From the NCBI GenBank assembly GCA_964596775.1, contig CAZQVN010000015.1, positions 1-64,000 of the forward strand: DNA of 64,000 bases. The letters are read 5' to 3'. The notes under the pieces are model-generated. The model saw only the letters and a list, made by a program, of their open reading frames with translations. It was not told where the DNA came from and ran no database searches. This DNA comes from CAZQVN01 sp964596775 (GTDB lineage: Bacteria > Eisenbacteria > RBG-16-71-46 > JABDJR01 > JAWXBZ01). Numbering within the stretch: the first letter of the stretch is position 1; every line of letters starts with the position of its first letter. Position numbers and translations under genes: made by a program. Of this stretch, positions 42,910-52,182 are shown piece after piece.

Positions 42910-44262
42910 TCACTGCCCGTAGCGTCGCCAGCCGACCCAGATCCCGGCGCCGATCACGAACAGCGGAAGAAGGACGACGCCCACCGTGAAGATGGCGCGG
43001 GCCTGGCGGGCCGTCAGATCGACACGGCGGTCGGTCGGCTCGGCGGAACGGACCGCGATCTCGTCGGGGCGCTCCGCAAGCCAGGCGAACGCGTTCAGGA
43101 CGAGGTCCCCCGAACCGGGCAGGCGCCAGAACTTGTTCCGGGCGAAGTCCGAATCGCCGAAGACGACGAGCCGGGATCCGACGGACGGATCCATGAGGAC
43201 GGCGGCGGCCATCGGAACCGGACCGAGCCGGTCCACGCCGGGATCGAGGCGCTCGTTGCCGTCCATCGGTCCCGTTTCCGCCCACGAGCCGTTGCCGGAC
43301 TTGAACAGGACCCACCCCCGCGCCCCGTTCGGAAGTTCCGGCATCAGCCCCACCGAACGGCTGAGCGGAAAGAACACCGCGAAGCGGAAACCGGCGGTGA
43401 TCGGCGTGTTCTCGAAGCGGGTCACGATCGGCGAGTACTTGTCGAGACCGACGACCCGTCCACCCGCGTCCCTGTCGATGATCACGTCGTTGCCGACCTC
43501 CACGCCCCAGCGGGCGAGGAATTCGTTGAGGCCGGCGCGGGGGGCGGCGTCGAGAAACACGAGTAGCCGTCCTCCGCGCCGCATCCACCCGTCGATCTCC
43601 TCGAGTTCGCCGGGGAGCGGAACCTGCTCCGGGGAGGCGATCACGAGGATCTCCAGGCTGTCCGGAATGCCGTCCGACAGGCTGCCGACCCTGGTCAGCT
43701 CATAGGAGGTTTCGGACAGCCCGGCAGTGGCGGCAAACAGGCCGTCCCGCCCGCGGTCGCCCGGATCGAGCTCGCCGTGACCGGAAAGGAAGCCCACCTG
43801 GATGCGGCGGTTGCGGATCAGCCGCAGCAGCGCGTTCGTGATCCCCTCCTCGTTGTTCGAGCGCGCCTTCTCGGTGCGCCCGCCGGACGCGAGATAGAGC
43901 CCGGGTTCGTGCACCCCGAAACGGGCGGCCATCCCCGGGTTCTGGTCCGGATCGACGAACTCGACGACGACCCGGTCGGACTCCGACCGGTAGACGGCGA
44001 GCAGCCGCTGCAGCGAAACCTGCCCCGGGTCGTCGGAAGGAAAGAACCCGAGGAAACGCACTTCGGTGGACAGGGACCGGAGGAGCTGCTGCGACTGCGG
44101 CGACAGGCTGTAGCGCCCGTCCGAGGTCAGGTCGAACCGGGCGTGACGGCGGTTGCCGACGTAGTTCACCATCACCAGGATGCCGAGGGTCAACAGCGAC
44201 GTCAGCAGGAAGCTGCCGCCGCGCCGCACGCTCCTGAGCCCGGGGATCAACGGGCGCCCCAT
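42910..44262 (-). CDS. GldG-family ABC-associated membrane protein
   Basis: 450 residues. An N-terminal helix (FLLTSLLTLGILVMVNYVGN) is followed by the GldG pattern HARFDLTSDGRYSLSPQSQQLLRSL, then a periplasmic glutamine-amidotransferase-like fold (DQNPGMAARFGV, IQVGFLSGHGELDP, LLVFLDAAPRAGLNEFLARWGVEV, LVVFGDSDFARNKFW) and a C-terminal helix (FTVGVVLLPLFVIGAGIWVG). In Bacteroidetes GldG works with GldA and GldF in an ABC complex needed for gliding; homologues elsewhere have unknown roles. The ATG overlaps the permease stop as TGATG. Confidence 0.9.
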   Translation of the reverse strand: MGRPLIPGLRSVRRGGSFLLTSLLTLGILVMVNYVGNRRHARFDLTSDGRYSLSPQSQQLLRSLSTEVRFLGFFPSDDPGQVSLQRLLAVYRSESDRVVVEFVDPDQNPGMAARFGVHEPGLYLASGGRTEKARSNNEEGITNALLRLIRNRRIQVGFLSGHGELDPGDRGRDGLFAATAGLSETSYELTRVGSLSDGIPDSLEILVIASPEQVPLPGELEEIDGWMRRGGRLLVFLDAAPRAGLNEFLARWGVEVGNDVIIDRDAGGRVVGLDKYSPIVTRFENTPITAGFRFAVFFPLSRSVGLMPELPNGARGWVLFKSGNGSWAETGPMDGNERLDPGVDRLGPVPMAAAVLMDPSVGSRLVVFGDSDFARNKFWRLPGSGDLVLNAFAWLAERPDEIAVRSAEPTDRRVDLTARQARAIFTVGVVLLPLFVIGAGIWVGWRRYGQ

Positions 44263-45032
44263 CAGTCGCCGCTCCAGCGCTGGGCAGCCACGCTCTGCAG
44301 CGACACGTACAGGCCGAAAAAGATCACCGAGGCGAAGAAGACCAGGTCGATCGTGTCCACCACTCCCTGCGTCATCGCCTGGAAGTGATCGACCACCGAC
44401 ACGTAGAGGAACACCTCCGACCAGAGTCCGGAGGTCAGCGTGGAGCCCCAGTGGAGAAGCCACAGGAGGAGGAACGCCACGAACGACAGCGCCGCCGCCA
44501 CGATCTGGTTCTCCGTCAGCGACGACATCATCAGGCCGATGGCGATGAACGACGCCCCGTAGAGGAACACCCCGGCGTATCCGCAGAGGATCGGGCCGAT
44601 GTCGGGGTTTCCGTAGCGGATGAGCACGGCCGTCGTCCAGAACGATCCGGCCAGCATCATCGTGAACAGGGCCAGCGCCGCAAGATACTTGCCGAGCACG
44701 ACGGCGAGGTCCGAGATCGGATAGGTCAGCAGGAGTTCCATCGTTCCCTGGCGCCGGTCCTCGGCAAGCAGCCGCATCGTGATCAGCGGGAACAGGAACA
44801 GGCCGACGAAGGCGAGGTTGAAGAAGTACGGGGTCATGAGCTGTTCGTTCACGTCGATCGTGGCGCCGCTGAACGCGCCCCCGGACCGCCGCACGTGCTC
44901 GACGAACTGGACGAGTTCGCCGTAGAACACGAAACCGACGACGAGCAGGAACGAGGACAGGACGATGTACCCGATCGGAGAAATGAAGTAGAGCGTCAGC
45001 TCCCTGCGGAAGACCGCCAGCATGCCTCTCAT
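44262..45032 (-). CDS. ABC-2 type permease, GldF-like
   Basis: 256 residues with six membrane helices (LSSFLLVVGFVFYGELV, FFNLAFVGLFLFPLITMRLL, ALALFTMMLAGSFWTTAVLI, FLYGASFIAIGLMMSSLT, AALSFVAFLLLWLLHWG, VFFASVIFFGLYVSLQSVA). The EDRRQGTMELLLTYPISD loop after helix 2 is the ABC-2 signature. It pairs with the ATPase encoded just upstream (ATGA overlap) and the GldG-like protein downstream. Confidence 0.93.
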   Translation of the reverse strand: MRGMLAVFRRELTLYFISPIGYIVLSSFLLVVGFVFYGELVQFVEHVRRSGGAFSGATIDVNEQLMTPYFFNLAFVGLFLFPLITMRLLAEDRRQGTMELLLTYPISDLAVVLGKYLAALALFTMMLAGSFWTTAVLIRYGNPDIGPILCGYAGVFLYGASFIAIGLMMSSLTENQIVAAALSFVAFLLLWLLHWGSTLTSGLWSEVFLYVSVVDHFQAMTQGVVDTIDLVFFASVIFFGLYVSLQSVAAQRWSGD

Positions 45033-46078
45033 GACGACGCCCCTCCGCCGGTCGGAGGTGAAGCCGGATCTCCGGGGTCGCCCGTGGAAGCGCGGGCGTC
45101 TTCCGGGCCGCCCGCTGACGCCGGCCGGTCCCCCGCGGTTTCGCCGCGATCGCCCCTGACCAGCGACAGGAAGATCTGTTCGAGGCCGACGGACTCCACG
45201 CTCATCTCGAGAAGGTCGAAGCCGCCGTCGACGAGCCGCCGCGAGAGGATCCCGCTCACGTCCTCGCCGCGCAGCGCCTCGACGCGCACCCGCTCGAGCC
45301 CGTCCGGGGCGGTGAAAATCGAGGCCGCGCGGACCCCGGGCACGCCGGCGAGGACTTCGGCCGCCCGCCCCGTGTCCGCCGAAACGCGGATCCGGAACGC
45401 CTGCCCGGCATCGAGCCGTTCCGTCAGCTCATCCGGAGTGCCGGCCGCGGCGATCCGCCCCTTGTTGATGATCACCACGCGGCTCGCCAGCTGGCTCACC
45501 TCGGGAAGAATGTGGGTGCTGAGAAGCACCGTCCGCGTTCCGGCGAGCCCCCGGATCAACTGGCGCACCTCCACCACCTGTCCCGGGTCGAGCCCCACGG
45601 TCGGCTCGTCGAGGACGAGCACCGGAGGATCGTTGACGAGGGCCTGGGCGAGCCCCACCCGCTGGCGGTACCCGCGGGACAGGCGACCGACGATCCGCTT
45701 CCGGACGTCGCCGAGGCCGCACTGTTCCATGACCGTGGCGATGGCCCGCGTCTTGCCGGAGCGGGGCAATCCCTTGACGTCGGCGACGAACGAAAGGTAG
45801 TCGGCGACGGAGCGCTCGCGGTAGATGGGGACGCTTTCGGGGAGATAGCCGATGCGGCGGCGCACGGCGAGGGATTCGTCGGCCACATCGAGGCCGTCCA
45901 CGGTGACGCGCCCTTCGCTGGCCGGCATGTACCCGGTGAGAATCCGCATCGTGGTGGTCTTGCCGGCGCCGTTCGGGCCGAGGAAGCCCAGGATCTCGCC
46001 GCGGGCCACGGAGAACGTGAGCCGGTCGACGGCGGTGACGGAACCGAAACGCTTTGTCAGGGACTCGACGTGTATCAT
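45029..46078 (-). CDS. ABC transporter ATP-binding protein, GldA-like
   Basis: 349 residues. Walker A is GPNGAGKTT, signature LSRGYRQRVGLAQALV, Walker B VLVLDEPTVGLDP, H-loop LSTHIL. After the nucleotide-binding domain (to about 220) comes a DUF4162-like C-terminal domain, and then a 40-residue low-complexity tail rich in Gly, Pro, Asp and Ser. It drives the ABC-2/GldG-like membrane complex. The ATG overlaps the hyuB stop as ATGA, so a transport ATPase is translationally coupled to a hydantoinase subunit. Confidence 0.94.
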   Translation of the reverse strand: MIHVESLTKRFGSVTAVDRLTFSVARGEILGFLGPNGAGKTTTMRILTGYMPASEGRVTVDGLDVADESLAVRRRIGYLPESVPIYRERSVADYLSFVADVKGLPRSGKTRAIATVMEQCGLGDVRKRIVGRLSRGYRQRVGLAQALVNDPPVLVLDEPTVGLDPGQVVEVRQLIRGLAGTRTVLLSTHILPEVSQLASRVVIINKGRIAAAGTPDELTERLDAGQAFRIRVSADTGRAAEVLAGVPGVRAASIFTAPDGLERVRVEALRGEDVSGILSRRLVDGGFDLLEMSVESVGLEQIFLSLVRGDRGETAGDRPASAGGPEDARASTGDPGDPASPPTGGGASS

Positions 46079-47652
46079 TCTTCTTTCCCGAAACCCCCAC
46101 CCCCAGGCGTTTCGATGACCAGTCTCTCCCCGGCCGCGGCAGTATAGGTAACCTTCCCCGGGAGTTCAATGGACCGGCCCGCCGGATCGACGCGCGTGTT
46201 CCGTCCCGGGGCTCCGTCGGCGCCGCCGTCGAGCCCCCACGGCGCGGATGTCCGCCGGTCGGTATTCAGGGACACGGTGATCGGCGACAGGAAGCGGAAC
46301 TCGCGGATCACGCCGTCGCCGCCGCGATGCCGCCCCCGGCCCCCCGAATCGCGGCGCACCGCGTAGCGCTCGAGGACCACCGGGATCTCGGACTCGACGA
46401 TCTCCACCGGCGTGTTCTTCGTGTTCGTCATGTGCGTCTGGACGGCGTCGAGTCCGCGCCGGCCCGGACCCGCCCCCATGCCGCCGGCGATCGTCTCGTA
46501 GTAGGCGAACGGCGTGCCGTCGGCGCGGACACCGCCGAGCATCACGTTGTTCATCGAACCGCACGACGCGGCGGGAATGCGTTCCGGAAACGCCTGGGCG
46601 AGAGCGCGCAGCAGCACGTCGACGATCCGCTGCGACGTTTCCACGTTGCCGGCGGCCACCGCCGCGGGGCGCTCCGCGTTGATCACGCAGCGGGGCGGAA
46701 GAACCAGGCGGACCGGCGCCAGTCCCCCGGCGTTGACCGGCAGTTCCGATCCGGCCAGGGCGGAAAGGACGTAGAGCACCGCCGAGCGGACGACCGACTC
46801 CACCGTGTTCACGTTGCCGGTCGTCTGCGGCGACGATCCGCTGAAATCGACGACCAGGTCGGCGTGTTCGCGGCGGAGTTCCACGCGGAGCGGTACCCGG
46901 CCCGATCCGGCGCCGTCGTCGTCGAGATGGTCCTCCGCCGCGAACCGCCCCTCCGGGAGCGCGCGGACGAGCGCCCGCATCCGCTCCTCGCTCCAGGCCA
47001 GGAGGTCGCCCGCCGAGCGCTGGAGCGCCGCGGCGCCGACCCGGTCCACCAGCGCGCCCAGGCGGGCCAGGCCCACGCGGGCCGCCCCGATCTGGGCCTC
47101 GATGTCGAAGCGGCGTTCCACCGGCGTCCGGCTGTTCGATTCCACGATCGCCAGGATGTCGGGATCGGCGACGCCGCCGCGGACGATCCGGACGGGCGGC
47201 AGGATCAACCCTTCCTGGTAAATGTCGGTGGCCGGTCCCATCGAACCCGGCGTCATCCCGCCGACATCGGAGTGATGCGCGCGCGCGGCGACGAACCAGG
47301 ACGGCGCCGTCTCCCCCGGGGCGGCAAAGGGCGCCACAAGCGTCAGGTCGGGAAGATGCGCGCCGCCGCGGTACGGATCGTTGAGCAGGATCATGTCGCC
47401 GGGCGCCGGACCGAGCTTCAGGACTTCCTCGACCGACGTGGCCACCGAACCGAGATGCACGGGGATGTGGCTGGCCTGGGCCACGAGGCGCCCCCTGCCG
47501 TCGAAGAGCGCGCAGGAGAGGTCGCGCCGTTCGCGGATGTTCGGCGACACCGCGGAGCGGACGAGCGCCTCCCCCATCTCCTCGGCCACCGACACGAGGA
47601 GATCATGGATCACGGTGATCGTCAGCGGATTGAACGGACGTCCGGCGCTCAT
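46075..47652 (-). CDS. Hydantoinase B / oxoprolinase family protein
   Basis: 525 residues, normal for HyuB. It starts NPLTITVIHDLLVSVAEEMGEALVRSAVSPNIRERRDLSCALFDG. It contains GDMILLNDPYRGGAHLPDLTLV, ARAHHSDVGGMTPGSMG, VDFSGSSPQTTGNVN and GGMGAGPGRRGLDAVQTHMTNTKNTPVEIVE, all diagnostic. With HyuA it forms an ATP-dependent cyclic-amide hydrolase (N-methylhydantoinase, 5-oxoprolinase or acetophenone-carboxylase-like). The substrate cannot be read from sequence here. ATGA overlap with hyuA upstream. Confidence 0.93.
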   Translation of the reverse strand: MSAGRPFNPLTITVIHDLLVSVAEEMGEALVRSAVSPNIRERRDLSCALFDGRGRLVAQASHIPVHLGSVATSVEEVLKLGPAPGDMILLNDPYRGGAHLPDLTLVAPFAAPGETAPSWFVAARAHHSDVGGMTPGSMGPATDIYQEGLILPPVRIVRGGVADPDILAIVESNSRTPVERRFDIEAQIGAARVGLARLGALVDRVGAAALQRSAGDLLAWSEERMRALVRALPEGRFAAEDHLDDDGAGSGRVPLRVELRREHADLVVDFSGSSPQTTGNVNTVESVVRSAVLYVLSALAGSELPVNAGGLAPVRLVLPPRCVINAERPAAVAAGNVETSQRIVDVLLRALAQAFPERIPAASCGSMNNVMLGGVRADGTPFAYYETIAGGMGAGPGRRGLDAVQTHMTNTKNTPVEIVESEIPVVLERYAVRRDSGGRGRHRGGDGVIREFRFLSPITVSLNTDRRTSAPWGLDGGADGAPGRNTRVDPAGRSIELPGKVTYTAAAGERLVIETPGGGGFGKEE

Positions 47653-49769
47653 GACACGACCAGCACGCCGCCGTCGCGGCGCTCCACCCTGAATCCGGGC
47701 GGCACGACGGTCACGGATCCCTGCTCCACGACGAGCAGCGGTCCGGCCTGCGCTTCCGCCGGAAGCCGGTCGCGGCGGATCACCGGAGTCGGTTGCGGGC
47801 GGCCGCTGAAGATCACCGGGCGGGCCGGTCCCGGGTCCGCTTCCGGAGGGCCGGCGGACGGCAGCGGCGGCGGCGGCTCGACGGACGTGCGGCGGACCCT
47901 GAGCGTACCGACCAGCGGGGGCGTGTCGCGGCGCGCGTACCCGGTCACCCGTTCGTGATGATCGTGAAAGCGGGCGATCCAGTCCGGCCCGGCCGGGATC
48001 AGCAGTTCGTGCGCCTGCCCCGGGTAGCGGACGCCAAGCGCGCAGTGGAAGCCGGACTCGCCGGGGAGCGCCGGCACGAAATGTCCGAGCCGCTCCCAGA
48101 ACGCGAAGTACGGCGACGCCTCGTCGAACTCCGATGCGCGGATCTGGACGCTCTGCCCCCAGTCGAGGCACGGCGGCGACGCGAGCGTTCCCCAGGCCGA
48201 AAACACGCCGGGCGCGGGCGGGATCAAGACCCGGCTCATGCCGAGGCGCCGCGACAGCTGCGCCGCGAACAGGCCGCCGGCGCCGCCGTAGGCAAGCAGC
48301 GCGGCCCGCTCCGGAGCGTGACCGCGCGCCGAGGAAGCCCGCCGGAGCGCGCGTTCCATGTGCGACAGCGCCACGTTGATCGCGGCGGAGGCCACGTCCT
48401 CGACCGTGACCTCGAGCCGCATGGCGAGGCGGCCGGCGGCCTCGCGGGCCCGTTCGAGGTCGGCGCGGAGTCCCGACGCGAGAGGAATCTCCGGCGGCAG
48501 CAGTCCGAGGATCAGGGCGCAGTCGGTGATCGTGAGCTCCGTCCCCGCCCCGTACGCCGCCGGCCCCGGGTCCGCGCCGGCGCTTTCCGGGCCGACGGTC
48601 AACGCGCCGGCCGCGTCGAGCCGGGCGATCGATCCGCCGCCGGCGCCGACCGTCACCACGTCGAGCGAGGGGAACGCCACGGGGAGGTCGCCGATGCGGC
48701 CGGACGTGGTGAGCGGCATGGCATCCCCGGACGGATCCACCCAGGCGGTATCCGTGGACGTGCCCCCCATGTCCAGCGTCAGCAGGGGGCCGGTCGACAG
48801 GGAGTGCGCCAGCCTGTGCGCGGCGGTGACCCCCGCGGCCGGACCCGACAGGAGCGTGCGGACGGGCCACTCCCCGGCGATCTCCGCCGGGGTCACGCCC
48901 CCGGAGGACAGGGAAAGGGCCAGCGGACGCTCCCCTCCAATCCGCGCGAGAAACCGACCGTAAACCGGACCCAGAAAGGCGTTTACGACGGTCGCCACCA
49001 GGCGCTCGTACTCGCGCCGTTCGGACAGGACGCGGCTGGAGATGCTGACCGGCACGCCGGGGAGCGCCTTCCCGATGGCCGCGGCGATCCTCCGCTCGTG
49101 ATCGTCATTCCGGCAGGCGTGGAGAAGAAGTACAGCCACCGATTCCGGCGCCGCCGCCGTGACCCGATTCACGATGTCGCGGAGCCTCGCCTCGTCGAGC
49201 CCCGACTCGACCGCTCCCTCCGCGGTGATCCGCTCCCCCGCTCCGATGCGGAGGTCGCGCGGGACGAGCGGCGGCGGGACCGACTGTTCCAGTTCGTAGA
49301 GCCGCGGGCGCTCCTGGCGGGCCAGGTCGAGCAGGTCCTCGAATCCCGCCGTGGTGACGAGAACCGTCCGCGCCCCCTTCCGCTCGAGAACGGCGTTCGT
49401 GCCGACGGTCGTCCCGAGGAAGATCGCGCCGGCGTCCGCGGCCTCGAGCGCCTCGCGGATCGGGCGGCCGGGATCGGCCGGCATCGACGGCCGCTTCTCG
49501 ATCGTCACCCGGCCGTCTTCGAGACGGGCGAAATCGGTGAACGTTCCGCCGGTGTCCACGCCGAGCCGGGGCGCGCCCCCCTTCGCCTTGAGATCGGCGC
49601 GCCACCGCTCGTAGGTGTCCTCGCCCCACTCGACGGAGGGAAGGGGCGGAGGCGCGAGGCCCGAACCGGGCCCGTCACCGGCGCCCGATCCCGAACCGGC
49701 GGCATCGTGGCCGGCCCCGGCGCCGAAGGAAGGCCCGCCCTGCGAAAATCCGTTCCCGAACTCCGTCAT
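47649..49769 (-). CDS. Hydantoinase A / oxoprolinase family protein
   Basis: 706 residues. An ASKHA ATPase core begins PRLGVDTGGTFTDFARLEDG near residue 68. It continues with GTTVGTNAVLERKG, LSSGGVTPAEIAGEWPVRTLLSGPAAGV, LLTLDMGGTSTDTAWVD and GAGGGSIARLDAAGALTVGPESAGADPGPAAYG, the HyuA signatures. The first 45 residues are a Gly/Ala/Ser/Pro-rich extension not seen in typical HyuA. The start at 49769 (ATGA with the aminotransferase stop) could be followed by a later true start, but no other good candidate precedes the core. It is the ATPase subunit partner of HyuB. Confidence 0.92.
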   Translation of the reverse strand: MTEFGNGFSQGGPSFGAGAGHDAAGSGSGAGDGPGSGLAPPPLPSVEWGEDTYERWRADLKAKGGAPRLGVDTGGTFTDFARLEDGRVTIEKRPSMPADPGRPIREALEAADAGAIFLGTTVGTNAVLERKGARTVLVTTAGFEDLLDLARQERPRLYELEQSVPPPLVPRDLRIGAGERITAEGAVESGLDEARLRDIVNRVTAAAPESVAVLLLHACRNDDHERRIAAAIGKALPGVPVSISSRVLSERREYERLVATVVNAFLGPVYGRFLARIGGERPLALSLSSGGVTPAEIAGEWPVRTLLSGPAAGVTAAHRLAHSLSTGPLLTLDMGGTSTDTAWVDPSGDAMPLTTSGRIGDLPVAFPSLDVVTVGAGGGSIARLDAAGALTVGPESAGADPGPAAYGAGTELTITDCALILGLLPPEIPLASGLRADLERAREAAGRLAMRLEVTVEDVASAAINVALSHMERALRRASSARGHAPERAALLAYGGAGGLFAAQLSRRLGMSRVLIPPAPGVFSAWGTLASPPCLDWGQSVQIRASEFDEASPYFAFWERLGHFVPALPGESGFHCALGVRYPGQAHELLIPAGPDWIARFHDHHERVTGYARRDTPPLVGTLRVRRTSVEPPPPLPSAGPPEADPGPARPVIFSGRPQPTPVIRRDRLPAEAQAGPLLVVEQGSVTVVPPGFRVERRDGGVLVVS

Positions 49770-50932
49770 GCCCGGCGGAGCGCTCCGAGCCGGCGCCCCG
49801 CTTCCTCGAGCGTGGCCAGCGTCTTCGGAAAGCAGAAGCGGATGATCGTCCGCCCGTCCGCCGGGTTCCGGAAGAACGACGAGCCGGGCACCGGCGCCAC
49901 GCCGATCTCCCGGATCAGGTGGTGCGCGAAGGCCGTGTCGTCCCCGGCGAAGCCGAACGCGGAAAAGTCGGCCATGATGTAGTACGCCCCCTTCGGCCGG
50001 TTCGCGGTGAACCCCGCGGCGACCAGCGCGTCGTAGAGGACGTCGCGGCGGCGCGCGTAGTCCCGCGCCAGCCCCTCGTAGTAGGAGTCGGGAAACTCGA
50101 GCGCCGTCTTCGCGGCCGCCTGGAGCGGCGCCGGCGATCCCACCGTGAGGAAGTCGTGGACCTTGCGGATCGAGGCGGTGAGGTCCGGTGGAGCGATGAT
50201 GTAACCGACGCGCCACCCGGTCACGCTGTAGGTCTTGGACAGCGCGTTGATCGTGACCGTCCGCTCGCGCATGCCGGGGAGCGTGGCCAGGACGACGTGT
50301 TCCGCGCCGTCGTAGAGGATGTGCTCGTAGATTTCGTCGGTGACGGCGATCACGTCGTGCTCGATGCAGAGCCCGGCGATCAGGTCCAGTTCCTCGCGCG
50401 TGAAGACCTTCCCGGTCGGGTTGTTCGGCGTGTTGATGACGATCGCCCGGGTGCGCGGCGTGAACGCCGCCCTGAGCTCCGCCGGGTCGAACGTCCAGTC
50501 GGGGGGCGCGAGCCGGACGAAGCGCGGCATGGCCCCGGAGAGGATCGCGTCGGGGCCGTAGTTCTCGTAGAACGGCTCGAACACGACGACTTCGTCGCCC
50601 GCGGCGACGACGGCCAGCAGCGTGGCGATCATCGCCTCGGTGGCCCCGCAGGTGATGGTGATCTCGGCCTCCGGGTCGGTTTCGAAACCGCCGAACCGCG
50701 CGAACTTGGCGGCGATGGCGTCGCGCGCGCCTTTCGCTCCCCAGGTGATCGCGTACTGGTTGACCCCGGCGCGGATCGCCGCCACGGCCGCGTCCTTGAG
50801 CGCCTCGGGCGCGTCGAAGTCGGGGAACCCCTGGGCGAGGTTCACGCCGCCGTGCAGCGTGACGAGGCGCGTCATCTCCCGGATGACGGACTCGGTGAAC
50901 TGCGATGCCTTGATCGATCCTCTGGGCTTCAG
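49766..50932 (-). CDS. PLP-dependent aminotransferase, class I/II, with probable CTG start
   Basis: 388 residues if started at CTG 50932, 369 from the first ATG (50875). The fold-type-I core shows NLAQGFPDFDAP, QYAITWGAKGARDAIAAK, INTPNNPTGKVFTREELDLI, VTDEIYEHILYDG, and the PLP lysine in NALSKTYSVTGWRVGYI. Conserved sequence clearly continues upstream of the ATG (KASQFTESVIREM), but no ATG, GTG or TTG occurs between it and the previous stop. CTG forms CTGA with the M48 stop, matching the four-base junctions of this operon, and AAAGGA lies about nine bases upstream. Substrate unknown; kynurenine/glutamine transaminase-like enzymes share this pattern. Confidence 0.9.
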   Translation of the reverse strand: MKPRGSIKASQFTESVIREMTRLVTLHGGVNLAQGFPDFDAPEALKDAAVAAIRAGVNQYAITWGAKGARDAIAAKFARFGGFETDPEAEITITCGATEAMIATLLAVVAAGDEVVVFEPFYENYGPDAILSGAMPRFVRLAPPDWTFDPAELRAAFTPRTRAIVINTPNNPTGKVFTREELDLIAGLCIEHDVIAVTDEIYEHILYDGAEHVVLATLPGMRERTVTINALSKTYSVTGWRVGYIIAPPDLTASIRKVHDFLTVGSPAPLQAAAKTALEFPDSYYEGLARDYARRRDVLYDALVAAGFTANRPKGAYYIMADFSAFGFAGDDTAFAHHLIREIGVAPVPGSSFFRNPADGRTIIRFCFPKTLATLEEAGRRLGALRRA

Positions 50933-52182
50933 GGTGCGCCGTCCTTTCGCAGGTACGCCTCGGCTGCCTCGATGCGGCGGAGCGTGTTCGGGTGAGTGTA
51001 CAGCAGCGCCTCGATGAACGGGGGCGGCACGACATCGCTCAGGTTCTTCCGGCCGAGGGCCTTTTCCACGCTGATCTGCGTCGCGGCGTCGCCGGTGACC
51101 TCCATGGCCACGTGGTCCGCCTCGGCTTCCATGTAGCGCGACACGGCGTTCTCGACCGGCAGCGCGAGGAACGTGCCGGCCCAGAACAGGAGCAGGTAAA
51201 GCGGCGCGGCCGCCGGATCGAGCGGCCCCTCGAGGCCGAACGCTCCCGCCCGGAACAGCCGCCCGAGGAGCCCCGCGGCGAGCAGCAGCGCCACGCCGAC
51301 GCCGAGCGTGCCCCAGATGAGCCCCCAGGTGATGTGCCCCTTCGACCAGTGTCCCGCCTCGTGGGCGAGGACGAGTTCCCCCTCCTCAGGGGTGAGCGTC
51401 TCGACGAGCGTGTCGTAGACGACGATCCTCCGCGTGGGGCCGAAGCCGGTGAAGTAGGCGTTGACCGCGGTGGTCCGGATCGAGGCGTTGGACACGAGGA
51501 CTTCGCGGACGGGCACCCCGGCCCGCCGGGTCACGTCCATGAAGCGCGCCGCAAGTGTCGGGTCCCTGAGCGGCGTGAACGTGTTGAACAGCGGGTCCAC
51601 GACCAGGGGCAGGATCAGGGCCATGATCACGCCGCCGATCCCGGCCAGGATCGTGGCCGGGAGCGGCCAGGCGGACGGAAAGCGGCGCATCAGGAAGAAC
51701 AGTACGGTCAGGACCACGGCCGAAATGGCGAGCGACAGGCCGAGCCCCTTGAAATGATCCGCGAACCAGAACGCGGTGGACTGCGTGCTGAGTCCGAACC
51801 GGCGGGAGTTGTCGAGCGCGGCCAGGCCGAACGGAATGCCCACCAGGTCGAGGAGGACAAGCAGCGCGAGGACGGCCGTCACGGCGCCGGGAATCGTGCC
51901 GGAGAACGGCACGCCGCGGAGCCGTCGATGAAGGCCGAAACCGAGCAGTCCGGCGAGGAGAAGGCCGACCAGCCCCTTGCGCAGGAAGTAGCGGTTGTAG
52001 CCGGACGAACGGAACGCCCGCCCCTTCTCGATGAGTTCGGCGTCGAAGTGCCGCGCGGCGGCGGCGAGGCGCGGCCCGTCCGGGCGCCATGGCGTTCCGG
52101 TCCGGCCCCACGGAACCGCGCCGAGGGCCACGAGGGCGACGGCCAGGAGCGTCACCGCCGCGAGAAAGCCGCGTCCGCTCAA
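50929..52182 (-). CDS. M48 family Ste24/CAAX-type zinc protease
   Basis: 417 residues, integral membrane. Five or so helices occur before residue 200 (LAAVTLLAVALVALGAV, GLVGLLLAGLLGFGL, AVTAVLALLVLLDLVG, LAISAVVLTVLFFLM, TILAGIGGVIMALILPLVV). The zinc motif HEAGHWSKGH (H274, E275, H278) is followed about 75 residues on by the third-ligand segment SRYMEAEADHVAM. Ste24-like proteases clear membrane or misfolded proteins in bacteria. The start is TTG at 52182, forming TTGA with the upstream stop. Confidence 0.93.
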   Translation of the reverse strand: MSGRGFLAAVTLLAVALVALGAVPWGRTGTPWRPDGPRLAAAARHFDAELIEKGRAFRSSGYNRYFLRKGLVGLLLAGLLGFGLHRRLRGVPFSGTIPGAVTAVLALLVLLDLVGIPFGLAALDNSRRFGLSTQSTAFWFADHFKGLGLSLAISAVVLTVLFFLMRRFPSAWPLPATILAGIGGVIMALILPLVVDPLFNTFTPLRDPTLAARFMDVTRRAGVPVREVLVSNASIRTTAVNAYFTGFGPTRRIVVYDTLVETLTPEEGELVLAHEAGHWSKGHITWGLIWGTLGVGVALLLAAGLLGRLFRAGAFGLEGPLDPAAAPLYLLLFWAGTFLALPVENAVSRYMEAEADHVAMEVTGDAATQISVEKALGRKNLSDVVPPPFIEALLYTHPNTLRRIEAAEAYLRKDGAP

